The notes under the pieces are model-generated. The model worked only from the letters and a program-made list of their open reading frames with translations. It had not been told where the DNA came from and did no database searches. The translations under genes were made by a program, and so were the position numbers. From positions 1-20,857 of IMG/VR virus record IMGVR_UViG_3300043410_001171: 20,857 bases of DNA. One strand, written 5' to 3'. Positions 1-5,068 of the stretch are shown piece after piece; position 1 is the first letter of the stretch; every line of letters starts with the position of its first letter. This stretch comes from a virus.

Positions 1-123
1 CTACTTAACATGCAAGAACGTCTTGATGACCATGAGAAAGTAATTGAAAAGCTAATGCTAGTTATGCAAGATTTAACATCAGGTAAAGTACCTAACGGGT
101 TCCGTCAACCAAAGGCGAACTAA
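1..123 (+). CDS. Partial hypothetical protein (C-terminal end)
   Basis: The reading frame is open from the first base of the window to a TAA at 121-123, giving the last 40 residues of a protein that starts upstream. The visible part is rich in charged residues with regularly spaced Leu/Met (QERLDDHEKVIEKLMLVMQD), as expected for an amphipathic helix or short coiled coil, and ends in a basic tail. The next gene begins two bases after the stop, so it appears to be the first visible member of the same polycistron. No family is recognised and no function is proposed. An internal ATG at 10-12 could in principle be a start, but it has no ribosome binding site that can be judged from the window. Confidence 0.6.
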   Translation, partial: LLNMQERLDDHEKVIEKLMLVMQDLTSGKVPNGFRQPKAN

Positions 124-124
124 C

Positions 125-292
125 ATGAAAGATAGGAAGATTTTTTTGCATAAGTGGATGTGGTGGAAAAAGGGTGAGTGCGTAGTTGAAGTATTAAAGA
201 CGGGGCACTTCCCCACTACCGCCATGGTCAAGTTACCTAACGATAAAGAAACCGAAGTAGACATCGACGAACTAGAGATGACAAAGGACTAA
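125..292 (+). CDS. Small hypothetical phage protein, 55 aa
   Basis: An ATG at 125 opens 55 codons ending in TAA at 290-292. AAGGCGAAC about nine bases upstream can serve as a ribosome binding site. The protein starts with a basic, Trp-rich stretch (HKWMWWKKGECVVEV) followed by alternating hydrophobic residues and an acidic end (VDIDELEMTKD), which suggests a small beta-rich fold with an acidic tail. It has no signal peptide and no transmembrane segment. The neighbours on both sides are one to two bases away, supporting a single operon. An antisense frame over the same bases is rejected because this frame fills the gap exactly between the flanking genes. The family is unknown to me. Confidence 0.65.
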   Translation: MKDRKIFLHKWMWWKKGECVVEVLKTGHFPTTAMVKLPNDKETEVDIDELEMTKD

Positions 293-293
293 C

Positions 294-527
294 GTGGATA
301 AAGTTCTAACACTACGCGAATGGCACAAGCTAGATAAACCATCAGAACAAGTAGTGATTGAAGAACCTAAAAAGGTACTGCCTAGGTTAACAACTACACA
401 ACGTGAAGAAGTCAAAGCTAGGCTAAAAAATGGTGAACGTCTTAAATCATTAGCGATAGATTACAATGTGACGACGACAACCATATGGCGTATAAAAAGG
501 AGGTTAAACCATGAGTTGGAACTATAG
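294..527 (+). CDS. Small helix-turn-helix DNA-binding protein, 77 aa
   Basis: This 77-codon gene starts at GTG (294-296), one base after the previous stop, with AAAGGAC about eight bases upstream as ribosome binding site. Residues 33-71 read as a helix-turn-helix of the Hin/resolvase or HTH_23 type: a helix (TTQREEVKARLKNG), a second helix (RLKSLAIDYNV) and a recognition helix (TTTTIWRIKRRL). The first 30 residues are a charged, probably disordered extension. There is no catalytic domain, so it is more likely a small regulator or DNA-binding accessory protein than a recombinase. It overlaps the next gene by 17 bases. Its target site is not visible. The HTH assignment is by eye; the role as regulator of this operon is inference. 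Confidence 0.75.
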   Translation: MDKVLTLREWHKLDKPSEQVVIEEPKKVLPRLTTTQREEVKARLKNGERLKSLAIDYNVTTTTIWRIKRRLNHELEL

Positions 528-768
528 AGTAGTGCGGTTTAAAGACGAACCTGCATCAGCAAGTGAGACGGGAGAATACTATGAAATTAAAGAAGTGTTT
601 TATGATACTAGCGGTAAACCTGTTGGTTATAGTGATGCTACTTGCGGTTCTGACACTTACGATGGACTGTTTAAATGTATGTCAATGATGCAGTCTGCTC
701 ACGCTAAACCTACACTAGATGAAGCTGAGTTTTTTAATCAGCCGTTATATGATAAAGACGCTAATTGA
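511..768 (+). CDS. Small conserved phage protein starting MSWNYRVV, 85 aa
   Basis: ATG at 511 follows a near-perfect Shine-Dalgarno site (AAAAGGAGG at 495-503, spacing seven bases), one of the strongest in the window. The protein opens with MSWNYRVVRFKDE, then a segment of the type YYEIKEVFYDTSGKPVGYSD and a shorter C-terminal part. Proteins with this opening and the Y-x-I-x-E-V-Y/F-Y pattern are widespread small phage and bacterial proteins of unknown function; I recognise the pattern but no biochemical role. It overlaps the HTH gene by 17 bases, so its ribosome binding site lies inside that gene. It is predicted to be soluble. Confidence 0.8.
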   Translation: MSWNYRVVRFKDEPASASETGEYYEIKEVFYDTSGKPVGYSDATCGSDTYDGLFKCMSMMQSAHAKPTLDEAEFFNQPLYDKDAN

Positions 769-862
769 ATACATCCAGTGCTACTGGCAGTCCTTCGCCT
801 TAGGAATGCTGGTAATGTTTTTATGGCAACAGTATAAGGAAAAGAAACATGCCAATATTTGA
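749..862 (+). CDS. Possible 37-aa single-span membrane protein
   Basis: ATG at 749 opens 37 codons ending in TGA at 860-862, bridging the only gap between the 85-aa gene (20-base overlap) and the zinc-ribbon gene (14-base overlap). The product has a polar start (MIKTLIEYIQ), a hydrophobic stretch around residues 12-26 (CYWQSFALGMLVMFLW) and a basic tail (QQYKEKKHANI), the layout of a small single-pass membrane protein. The overlapping arrangement matches the rest of the operon. Against it, no Shine-Dalgarno site precedes the ATG, so translation would have to be coupled to the upstream gene. Roles such as holin, anti-holin or host membrane modifier are possible, but nothing in the sequence selects one. 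Confidence 0.4.
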   Translation: MIKTLIEYIQCYWQSFALGMLVMFLWQQYKEKKHANI

Positions 863-1049
863 TTATGTATGTACAGAATGTGGACATGAAGTTAAAGACT
901 TTCATAAAAGTATTAAAGCTGACCACCCAACAACATGCCCTGAATGTAAGAAGGAAGGGTTGCAACAATACTACGGCAATCATAAACAACACATAACATA
1001 CCAAGGACCTGATTGGCATGAGGCAAGTGGTAAGCGAGGTAAGTTTTAA
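849..1049 (+). CDS. FmdB-type zinc ribbon protein, 66 aa
   Basis: ATG at 849 has AAGGAA six bases upstream. The protein begins MPIFDYVCTECGHEVKDFH, the typical opening of the FmdB family zinc ribbon, with two CxxC pairs at Cys8/Cys11 and Cys30/Cys33 that would bind one zinc ion. The C-terminal third is polar and Gly/Lys-rich with no further domain. FmdB-like proteins are annotated as putative regulators, but their function is poorly known; phages carry them often. The stop codon TAA shares its last base with the start of the next gene (TAATG), which indicates translational coupling. Confidence 0.85.
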   Translation: MPIFDYVCTECGHEVKDFHKSIKADHPTTCPECKKEGLQQYYGNHKQHITYQGPDWHEASGKRGKF

Positions 1050-1210
1050 TGAATGAAAAATCAAAAGATCAAATGGCCGAAGTTACGCCTACCACCAATC
1101 AACCTACTGAACCTACCCAGTTGGAGTTGGACTTCGGAGACGAAGAAGCAGAACGTCGAATGGACATCATCGGAAGTAACGGTAACATCGGATACGGAGA
1201 AACAGAATGA
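1049..1210 (+). CDS. Small acidic hypothetical protein, 53 aa
   Basis: ATG at 1049 overlaps the previous TAA by one base; GAGGTAAG at 1036-1043 can serve as ribosome binding site. The 53-residue product is acidic and Thr/Pro-rich in its first half (VTPTTNQPTEPTQLELDFGD) and ends in a Gly/Asn-rich tail. The LELDFGDEE segment is a linear motif-like stretch common in small phage proteins and suggests a disordered protein that binds a partner. A second frame starting at 1053 is also open here, but its composition (many Trp, Pro and Leu) looks like a shadow, and the chosen frame gives ATGA-type coupling to the next gene. Function unknown. Confidence 0.6.
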   Translation: MNEKSKDQMAEVTPTTNQPTEPTQLELDFGDEEAERRMDIIGSNGNIGYGETE

Positions 1211-1371
1211 GTAGTCCCTATTGGAAAGTTGATTGGAGCACTGTTGAAACCTTTGATGATTTAAAAAAGATCATGGAAGCAACGGGGCTAACATTTCAAG
1301 GTGATTTACAAAACTGGAGTAGTATCTCAGAATATTTAGTGCTTGATTACGGGAAAGATAAAAATGGGTGA
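1207..1371 (+). CDS. Small hypothetical protein, 54 aa
   Basis: ATG at 1207 overlaps the previous stop as ATGA, and GGAGA about nine bases upstream is a plausible ribosome binding site. The 54-residue product is soluble and acidic, with a Trp-rich start (MSSPYWKVDWSTVETFDD) and a helix-forming middle (LKKIMEATGLTFQG). It ends inside the next gene with an eight-base overlap (ATGGGTGA). I do not recognise the family. The two-sided overlap is the main support that it is a real gene. Confidence 0.65.
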   Translation: MSSPYWKVDWSTVETFDDLKKIMEATGLTFQGDLQNWSSISEYLVLDYGKDKNG

Positions 1372-1771
1372 GTGGCTAGATAGAGCCTTAATGGTATCCC
1401 CTGTGTACTATGCTTTATGCACAACCGAAGCAGGCTACCACAAAATACTAAAAGGTATGGGCGTAGACAAGGATACATGGCCACCGTTCACATCATTTGA
1501 TGCAGGTGGTACGACACATTTCTTTACTAAAGGCGATAAGGTATCAGCCGTGGTATGCGTTAAAAACGATAAGAGTTTAGATAAGTTACAAATCTACGCA
1601 TTACTGGTTCACGAAGCTGTACATATCTGGCAAGAAATACTACAGAACATACATGAGAAAGCTCCTAGCCAAGAGTTCGAGGCTTACTCAATACAAAAAA
1701 TATCACAAAACTTGATGTACTCGTACGATAAACAAACCAAACCAAAGAAGGTTAAAAATGGCAAAGCTTAA
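1364..1771 (+). CDS. HExxH metallopeptidase-like phage protein, 135 aa
   Basis: The frame is open from a TTG at 1343, but the better start is ATG at 1364, giving 135 residues. It overlaps the previous gene by eight bases and has GGGAAAG about seven bases upstream. Residues 83-87 are HEAVH within a helix (ALLVHEAVHIWQEIL), the zinc-binding and catalytic motif of HExxH metallopeptidases. Acidic residues Glu104 and Glu106 (SQEFEAYSIQ), about 17-20 residues further on, are candidates for the third ligand of the gluzincin type. The protein is short for a protease and has no signal peptide, so it would act inside the host cell. Similar small HExxH proteins are known in phages, but their substrates are not. 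The C-terminus is basic. Motif assignment is seen; activity is inference. Confidence 0.7.
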   Translation: MGEWLDRALMVSPVYYALCTTEAGYHKILKGMGVDKDTWPPFTSFDAGGTTHFFTKGDKVSAVVCVKNDKSLDKLQIYALLVHEAVHIWQEILQNIHEKAPSQEFEAYSIQKISQNLMYSYDKQTKPKKVKNGKA

Positions 1772-2435
1772 AACATGGTCGTACTCGGCTGCTACAACTT
1801 TTGAAAAGTGCCCTAAACAGTACTTCCATTTATACGTAGCTAAAGATGTTAAACAAGACCCAAACACAGAACACTTTCTGTATGGTAACGAAGTGCACAA
1901 AGCTGCTGAGTTATACGTACGTGACAACGTGCCACTCCCTGAGAAGTTTGCACAATTCCAGCCGTCGCTTGACCGCTTGAAACAAATCCCAGGTAAGAAG
2001 TATTGTGAACTTAAAGTAGGCTTGACCCGCGACTTACAACCTTGTGGCTTCTTTGATGACAATGTGTGGTGGCGTGGTGCGATTGACTTGCTCATCGTTA
2101 ATCCTGAAACCAAGACCGCAACCGTAATCGACTACAAGACAGGGAAATCAAGCCAGTATGCAGATACTCGTCAACTATCTTTACTTGGCGCTGCCGTATT
2201 TAAGCACTTCCCTGAGGTTGAAGTTATCAAAGCAGGCTTAGTGTTCTTGGTCAGCAAAGAGATTTTAAAGTCCGACTTCAAACAAGAGTCATTCGATGAC
2301 ATGATTGGTGAGTGGGATACCCTCATCAAACGCATGGATACCGCATACGAGACAGAAGTGTTCAACGCCGTTGAGAACTTCGGCTGCCGTAAGTTCTGTC
2401 CTGTGACGAGTTGCCCCCATAACGGACAAAACTAG
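1758..2435 (+). CDS. PD-(D/E)XK (RecB/Cas4-like) nuclease, 225 aa
   Basis: ATG at 1758 lies inside the end of the previous gene (14-base overlap) after an AGAAGG ribosome binding site. The nuclease core is visible in order: His46 in GNEVHKAAE, Glu84, Asp110 in WWRGAIDLLIV, Asp125 and Lys127 in TVIDYKTGKSS (the D-x-K of motif III) and Gln139 in TRQLSLLG. Cys18 in EKCPKQYF, together with Cys210, Cys214 and Cys219 at the C-terminus (GCRKFCPVTSCPH), would complete the four-cysteine iron-sulfur or zinc site found in Cas4/AddB-type nucleases. The likely role is a DNA exonuclease in phage recombination or end processing, or in host DNA degradation. No cas1 or cas2 is nearby, so a CRISPR role is unlikely. 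Confidence 0.85.
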   Translation: MAKLKTWSYSAATTFEKCPKQYFHLYVAKDVKQDPNTEHFLYGNEVHKAAELYVRDNVPLPEKFAQFQPSLDRLKQIPGKKYCELKVGLTRDLQPCGFFDDNVWWRGAIDLLIVNPETKTATVIDYKTGKSSQYADTRQLSLLGAAVFKHFPEVEVIKAGLVFLVSKEILKSDFKQESFDDMIGEWDTLIKRMDTAYETEVFNAVENFGCRKFCPVTSCPHNGQN

Positions 2436-2978
2436 ATGATCATTCCGTTCTTACAACCCGATATCAAAACATGCAAACGATGTCATCAGCATCTAGGTAT
2501 CGAGTATTTTCATAAGAACAAAAATCGTAAAGATGGCTACAGTAATGAATGCAAGAACTGCTCAAGTGAACGTTCAAGCAGTGCGTATATAGCTGGAGCT
2601 AGAGCTAAAAAGCGTAAAGCCGCAACCGAGTGGAAGGATGCTAACCCTCTAGCTGTGTGGATATCTTATGCAGTGTATAGAGCTAAGCGCAGAGCCAAAC
2701 AAAAAGGACTACCCTTTTCCCTTACGACTAAACAAGTGGCTGCTATCATCCCCGATGTGTGTCCCATTTTTGGCACCCCATTTATATATGGTGGAAACGG
2801 GGTTGTAAGTGATAGCAGTCCGTCTATTGATAGGATTGACCCTAAAAAAGGTTACGTAATAGAAAATATTGCTATAATATCGGTAAAAGCCAATACCATA
2901 AAAAGCGCTTATACCGCGTCAGACTTACTGAAGGTAGCGCAGTGGCTAGCAAAGGTAGAACATGACAAAACCCCGTGA
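2436..2978 (+). CDS. HNH-like endonuclease with N-terminal zinc ribbon, 180 aa
   Basis: The ATG at 2436 directly follows the TAG of the nuclease gene; only a weak ACGGAC precedes it, so coupling is likely. Two Cys pairs (Cys13/Cys16 and Cys39/Cys42, in the pattern CKRCHQHL...DGYSNECKNC) form a zinc-ribbon-like head. A Lys/Arg-rich helix follows. The C-terminal part has CPIFGTPF, then PSIDRIDPKKGY at 129-140 and KANTIK at 151-156. This is the layout of an HNH / endonuclease VII-like fold in which the first His is replaced by Asp132 in the DRID element. Such genes are often free-standing homing endonucleases in phages, though a repair or packaging role is also possible. A TGCTATAAT promoter-like element lies within its 3' part. 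Confidence 0.75.
   Translation: MIIPFLQPDIKTCKRCHQHLGIEYFHKNKNRKDGYSNECKNCSSERSSSAYIAGARAKKRKAATEWKDANPLAVWISYAVYRAKRRAKQKGLPFSLTTKQVAAIIPDVCPIFGTPFIYGGNGVVSDSSPSIDRIDPKKGYVIENIAIISVKANTIKSAYTASDLLKVAQWLAKVEHDKTP
2870..2878 (+). promoter_or_regulatory. Possible internal extended -10 promoter (TGCTATAAT)
   Basis: TGCTATAAT, a perfect extended -10 element, lies inside the HNH-like gene about 84 bases before the start of the small HNH gene at 2962. No good -35 is present at normal spacing (GGTTAC at 2850-2855). Extended -10 promoters can work without a -35, and the same nine bases occur at two other places where promoters are expected. It could give separate expression of the small HNH gene. 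It may also be chance, because the surrounding codons are AT-rich. Confidence 0.35.
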
Positions 2979-3240
2979 TTACAAACGAGAGAACGAACTC
3001 TATAAAAGTAAGCCTGATCAGATCGCTAAACGTGTAGCCCGTAACAAGGCACGTCGTGAAGCTATCCGTGATGGTCGCGTTGCTAAAGGTGATGGTAAAG
3101 AAGTTGACCATATCATCCCTTTATCTAAAGGTGGTAGTAATAGTAAGGCTAATACACGTATTAGAACGAAGAGCCAAAACAGCTCTTTCCCTCGCAATAG
3201 CGATAACTCGATGAAGCGCAATACACCCAAGAAAAAGTGA
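2962..3240 (+). CDS. Small HNH-type endonuclease, 92 aa
   Basis: ATG at 2962 overlaps the previous gene by 17 bases and has AAAGG about seven bases upstream. The N-terminal half is a basic helical region (KRENELYKSKPDQIAKRVAR... ARREAIRDGRVAKGDGK). The HNH core follows: Asp49-His50 (EVDHIIPLSKGGSN), Asn64 (SKANTRI) and Asn73 (KSQNSSFPR), with no zinc-binding cysteines. This is the common small phage HNH format with the end motif KSQNSSFPRN, usually annotated as an HNH endonuclease of unknown target. It is the last gene before a strong terminator. A role in DNA packaging, as proposed for some phage HNH proteins, cannot be judged here because no terminase gene is adjacent. Confidence 0.8.
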   Translation: MTKPRDYKRENELYKSKPDQIAKRVARNKARREAIRDGRVAKGDGKEVDHIIPLSKGGSNSKANTRIRTKSQNSSFPRNSDNSMKRNTPKKK

Positions 3241-3269
3241 TTGTGTCGTACAAGGCATGAGTGTACTAT
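3241..3269 (+). promoter_or_regulatory. Weak sigma-70-like promoter candidate
   Basis: TTGTGT (3241-3246) and TACTAT (3264-3269) are 17 bases apart, matching three and four of six consensus bases. An overlapping TATAAC (3267-3272) is closer to consensus but badly spaced. If used, transcription would start near 3276 and end at the terminator at 3353-3403, producing an RNA of about 125-130 bases without a gene. The match is weak and is listed only because of what follows it. Confidence 0.25.
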
Positions 3270-3275
3270 AACCAT

Positions 3276-3403
3276 GTCAATTAATAGCAGCCCGCCCTTT
3301 CAATTGAAGTACTAGGACTGCGTATTGGTCGCTTGACTCACGTCACGAGTCTAACGGGCTAACCATCCTCCCCTCTCTCCATGGTTAGCCCGTTTCCTTT
3401 TCT
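3276..3403 (+). ncRNA. Candidate small RNA ending in an intrinsic terminator
   Basis: The stretch between the small HNH gene and the helicase promoter has no convincing ORF; the longest with an ATG is 13 codons from 3274, without a ribosome binding site. It holds three inverted repeats in a row: TCAATT/AATTGA (3277-3282 with 3302-3307), GACTC/GAGTC (3335-3339 with 3347-3351, seven-base loop) and the 14-bp terminator stem. The terminator loop is all pyrimidine and contains CCTCCCC, complementary to GGAGG-type ribosome binding sites. This would fit a regulatory RNA, but it could equally be just the 3' untranslated end of the upstream operon. Start point and expression are inference. Confidence 0.3.
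3353..3403 (+). terminator. Strong rho-independent terminator
   Basis: AACGGGCTAACCAT (3353-3366) and ATGGTTAGCCCGTT (3381-3394) form a perfect 14-bp stem with a 14-base loop, followed by TCCTTTTCT. The T-rich tail lies on the + strand only, so termination is expected for the upstream gene block. It separates the small-gene operon from the helicase operon; the promoter of the latter begins within about 15-20 bases of the tail. Confidence 0.85.
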
Positions 3404-3412
3404 AAAATCCCA

Positions 3413-3421
3413 TGCTATAAT
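3413..3421 (+). promoter_or_regulatory. Extended -10 promoter for the helicase gene
   Basis: TGCTATAAT at 3413-3421 is a perfect extended -10. The hexamer at the usual -35 distance (TTTCCT, 3393-3398, overlapping the terminator tail) is poor, as is common for extended -10 promoters. Transcription would start near 3428, giving a leader of roughly 30 bases before the helicase ATG at 3460. Confidence 0.6.
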
Positions 3422-3459
3422 ATGTAACGATCATTCTAAACAGAGTATAAGTTGCGTAT

Positions 3460-5016
3460 ATGGAAATCTACAAAGACAAAGCGTTACTAGTTAACACCCG
3501 CCGTCCTGATAGGATTATTGAGAGCATCCCTAAAAGTAAGATAGCCAAGACATTCGATAACGGCATCTCTCAAGTAGTGGTTAACTGGGGGTTAGACGAA
3601 GTTCACAAATTAACAGCGATGCGTATCTATAGCGCACCTGCTCCCATCACTAAAGAATACTCGTGGCCTGGCGTACATAAGCCCTTCGAGCATCAGATTA
3701 CAACCGCACAGTTCTTAGCTGCTAATAAGCGAGCCTACTGCCTATCCGAAGCAGGTACAGGTAAGACCTCCGCTGTGATATGGGCATCAGACTATCTGAT
3801 GAACAAAGGGTTAGTTAAGCGTATGCTTGTGGTATGCCCCCTATCTATTATGCAGGCAGCTTGGCAGTCAGACTTCTTCAAGACAGCGATGCACAGAACA
3901 ATAGGTATAGCTCATGGTACGGCTGATAAGCGTAAGCAGATTGTCAACGGCAACTACGATGTAGTCATCATCAACTATGACGGCATCGAGATCGTAGAGA
4001 AAGAGATTAAGGCAGGGAACTTCGACCTGATCGTGGTGGACGAAGCGAACTATGTTAAGACTACTACCACTAGACGTTGGAAAGCCCTTAACCGTATCTT
4101 AACCCCTGACACATGGCTATGGATGATGACAGGTACACCTGCTTCACAATCCCCAGTCGATGCTTACGGCTTAGCCAAACTTGTTAACCCAGCATCTGTG
4201 CCTAAGTATGCAGGTACGTTCAAAGATATGGTGATGCAGAAGGTTAGCCAGTTCACATGGGTGCCTCGGTTCAACGCACAAGATATCGTATTTAAAACAC
4301 TACAACCCGCCATTCGCTACACTAAGGCGGACTGCCTAGACCTACCCGATGTGCTCTATCAAACACGCGAAGTGCCACTAACCCCACAGCAAGATAAGTA
4401 CTACAAGCAGCTCAAAAAGAACTTCTACATTGAAGCTGGTGGTGAAGATGTTACCGCAGTTAACGCTGGGGTTATGCTAACAAAACTCTTGCAAGTGTCA
4501 GCAGGTAGTATCTATTCAGATAAGGGTGATGTGGTGGAGTTTGACGTATCTAATCGCATGGCTGCACTCAAAGAGATTATCAACGAAGCTAGCCACAAGG
4601 TGCTCATCTTCTGCCCATTCAGACACAGTATGCTGAAGATTACAGAGGAGCTGAAGAAGTCAGGTATATCATCAGATGAGATACATGGCGACGTGAACAT
4701 GAACCAACGGACGCAAATCTTTAAACGCTTCCAAGAAACGCCTGACCCTCACGTGTTAGTCATCCAACCTCAAGCAGCGTCACATGGTGTCACACTTCAC
4801 GCAGCGAACGTAGTTGTGTTTTGGAGTCCAGTGATGTCGGTGGAAACATACATACAATGCTGTGCTCGGGTTGATCGCGCTGGTCAGCGAAACCCGATGA
4901 CCGTAGTTCACCTACAAGGTTCACCTGTCGAGAAAAAAATTTACAACATGTTGCAAAATAAAATTGATACGCATCACAAGCTGGTCGATTTGTATCGAGA
5001 AGAGATTGAAGCTTGA
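3460..5016 (+). CDS. SNF2-type superfamily 2 DNA helicase / translocase, 518 aa
   Basis: The ATG at 3460 is forced, because an in-frame TAA lies ten bases upstream and the next Met is at residue 54. No Shine-Dalgarno site precedes it. After an N-terminal extension of about 70 residues come motif Q/I (FEHQITTAQF, then Walker A SEAGTGKT at 96-103), motif Ia (MLVVCPLSIM), motif II DEAN at 194-197, motif III TGTPAS at 224-229, helicase domain 2 (KVLIFCPFRHSM), motif V (SHGVTLHAAN, 441-450) and motif VI (QCCARVDRAGQ, 466-476). The order and the R-x-D-R-x-G-Q signature are those of SNF2-like proteins. A DNA-stimulated ATPase acting in replication, recombination or remodelling of protein-DNA complexes is likely. 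Its neighbours are replication genes, and the -35 of the next promoter overlaps its stop codon. Confidence 0.9.
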   Translation: MEIYKDKALLVNTRRPDRIIESIPKSKIAKTFDNGISQVVVNWGLDEVHKLTAMRIYSAPAPITKEYSWPGVHKPFEHQITTAQFLAANKRAYCLSEAGTGKTSAVIWASDYLMNKGLVKRMLVVCPLSIMQAAWQSDFFKTAMHRTIGIAHGTADKRKQIVNGNYDVVIINYDGIEIVEKEIKAGNFDLIVVDEANYVKTTTTRRWKALNRILTPDTWLWMMTGTPASQSPVDAYGLAKLVNPASVPKYAGTFKDMVMQKVSQFTWVPRFNAQDIVFKTLQPAIRYTKADCLDLPDVLYQTREVPLTPQQDKYYKQLKKNFYIEAGGEDVTAVNAGVMLTKLLQVSAGSIYSDKGDVVEFDVSNRMAALKEIINEASHKVLIFCPFRHSMLKITEELKKSGISSDEIHGDVNMNQRTQIFKRFQETPDPHVLVIQPQAASHGVTLHAANVVVFWSPVMSVETYIQCCARVDRAGQRNPMTVVHLQGSPVEKKIYNMLQNKIDTHHKLVDLYREEIEA

Positions 5017-5040
5017 CAATGTAAACAGACGTGCTATAAT
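5013..5040 (+). promoter_or_regulatory. Consensus sigma-70 promoter with extended -10
   Basis: TTGACA (5013-5018) and TATAAT (5035-5040) are both perfect and 16 bases apart, with TGC directly before the -10. The -35 uses the TGA stop codon of the helicase gene (5014-5016). Transcription would start near 5047, about 22 bases before the 130-aa gene, which has a strong AAGGAGGG ribosome binding site at 5058-5065. This is the best promoter in the window and should drive the genes from 5069 onward using the host polymerase. Confidence 0.85.
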
Positions 5041-5068
5041 GCTAGTTCAAATCAGTTAAGGAGGGTCT

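Noticed and set aside
1343-1363. TTG start at 1343 for the HExxH protein
   Set aside because: The ATG at 1364 fits the overlap style of the operon and has an upstream purine-rich site; the extra seven residues have no support.
1703-2113. 136-aa minus-strand frame opposite the nuclease gene
   Set aside because: It runs against a gene with clear PD-(D/E)XK motifs and crosses two genes; treated as a shadow.
1758-2435. A CRISPR-associated Cas4
   Set aside because: Motifs are Cas4-like, but there is no cas1, cas2 or repeat array, and such nucleases are common in phage recombination modules.
3331-3356. tRNA-like or attachment-site sequence
   Set aside because: No cloverleaf, no T-loop consensus and no integrase in the window; only a short GACTC/GAGTC hairpin is present.
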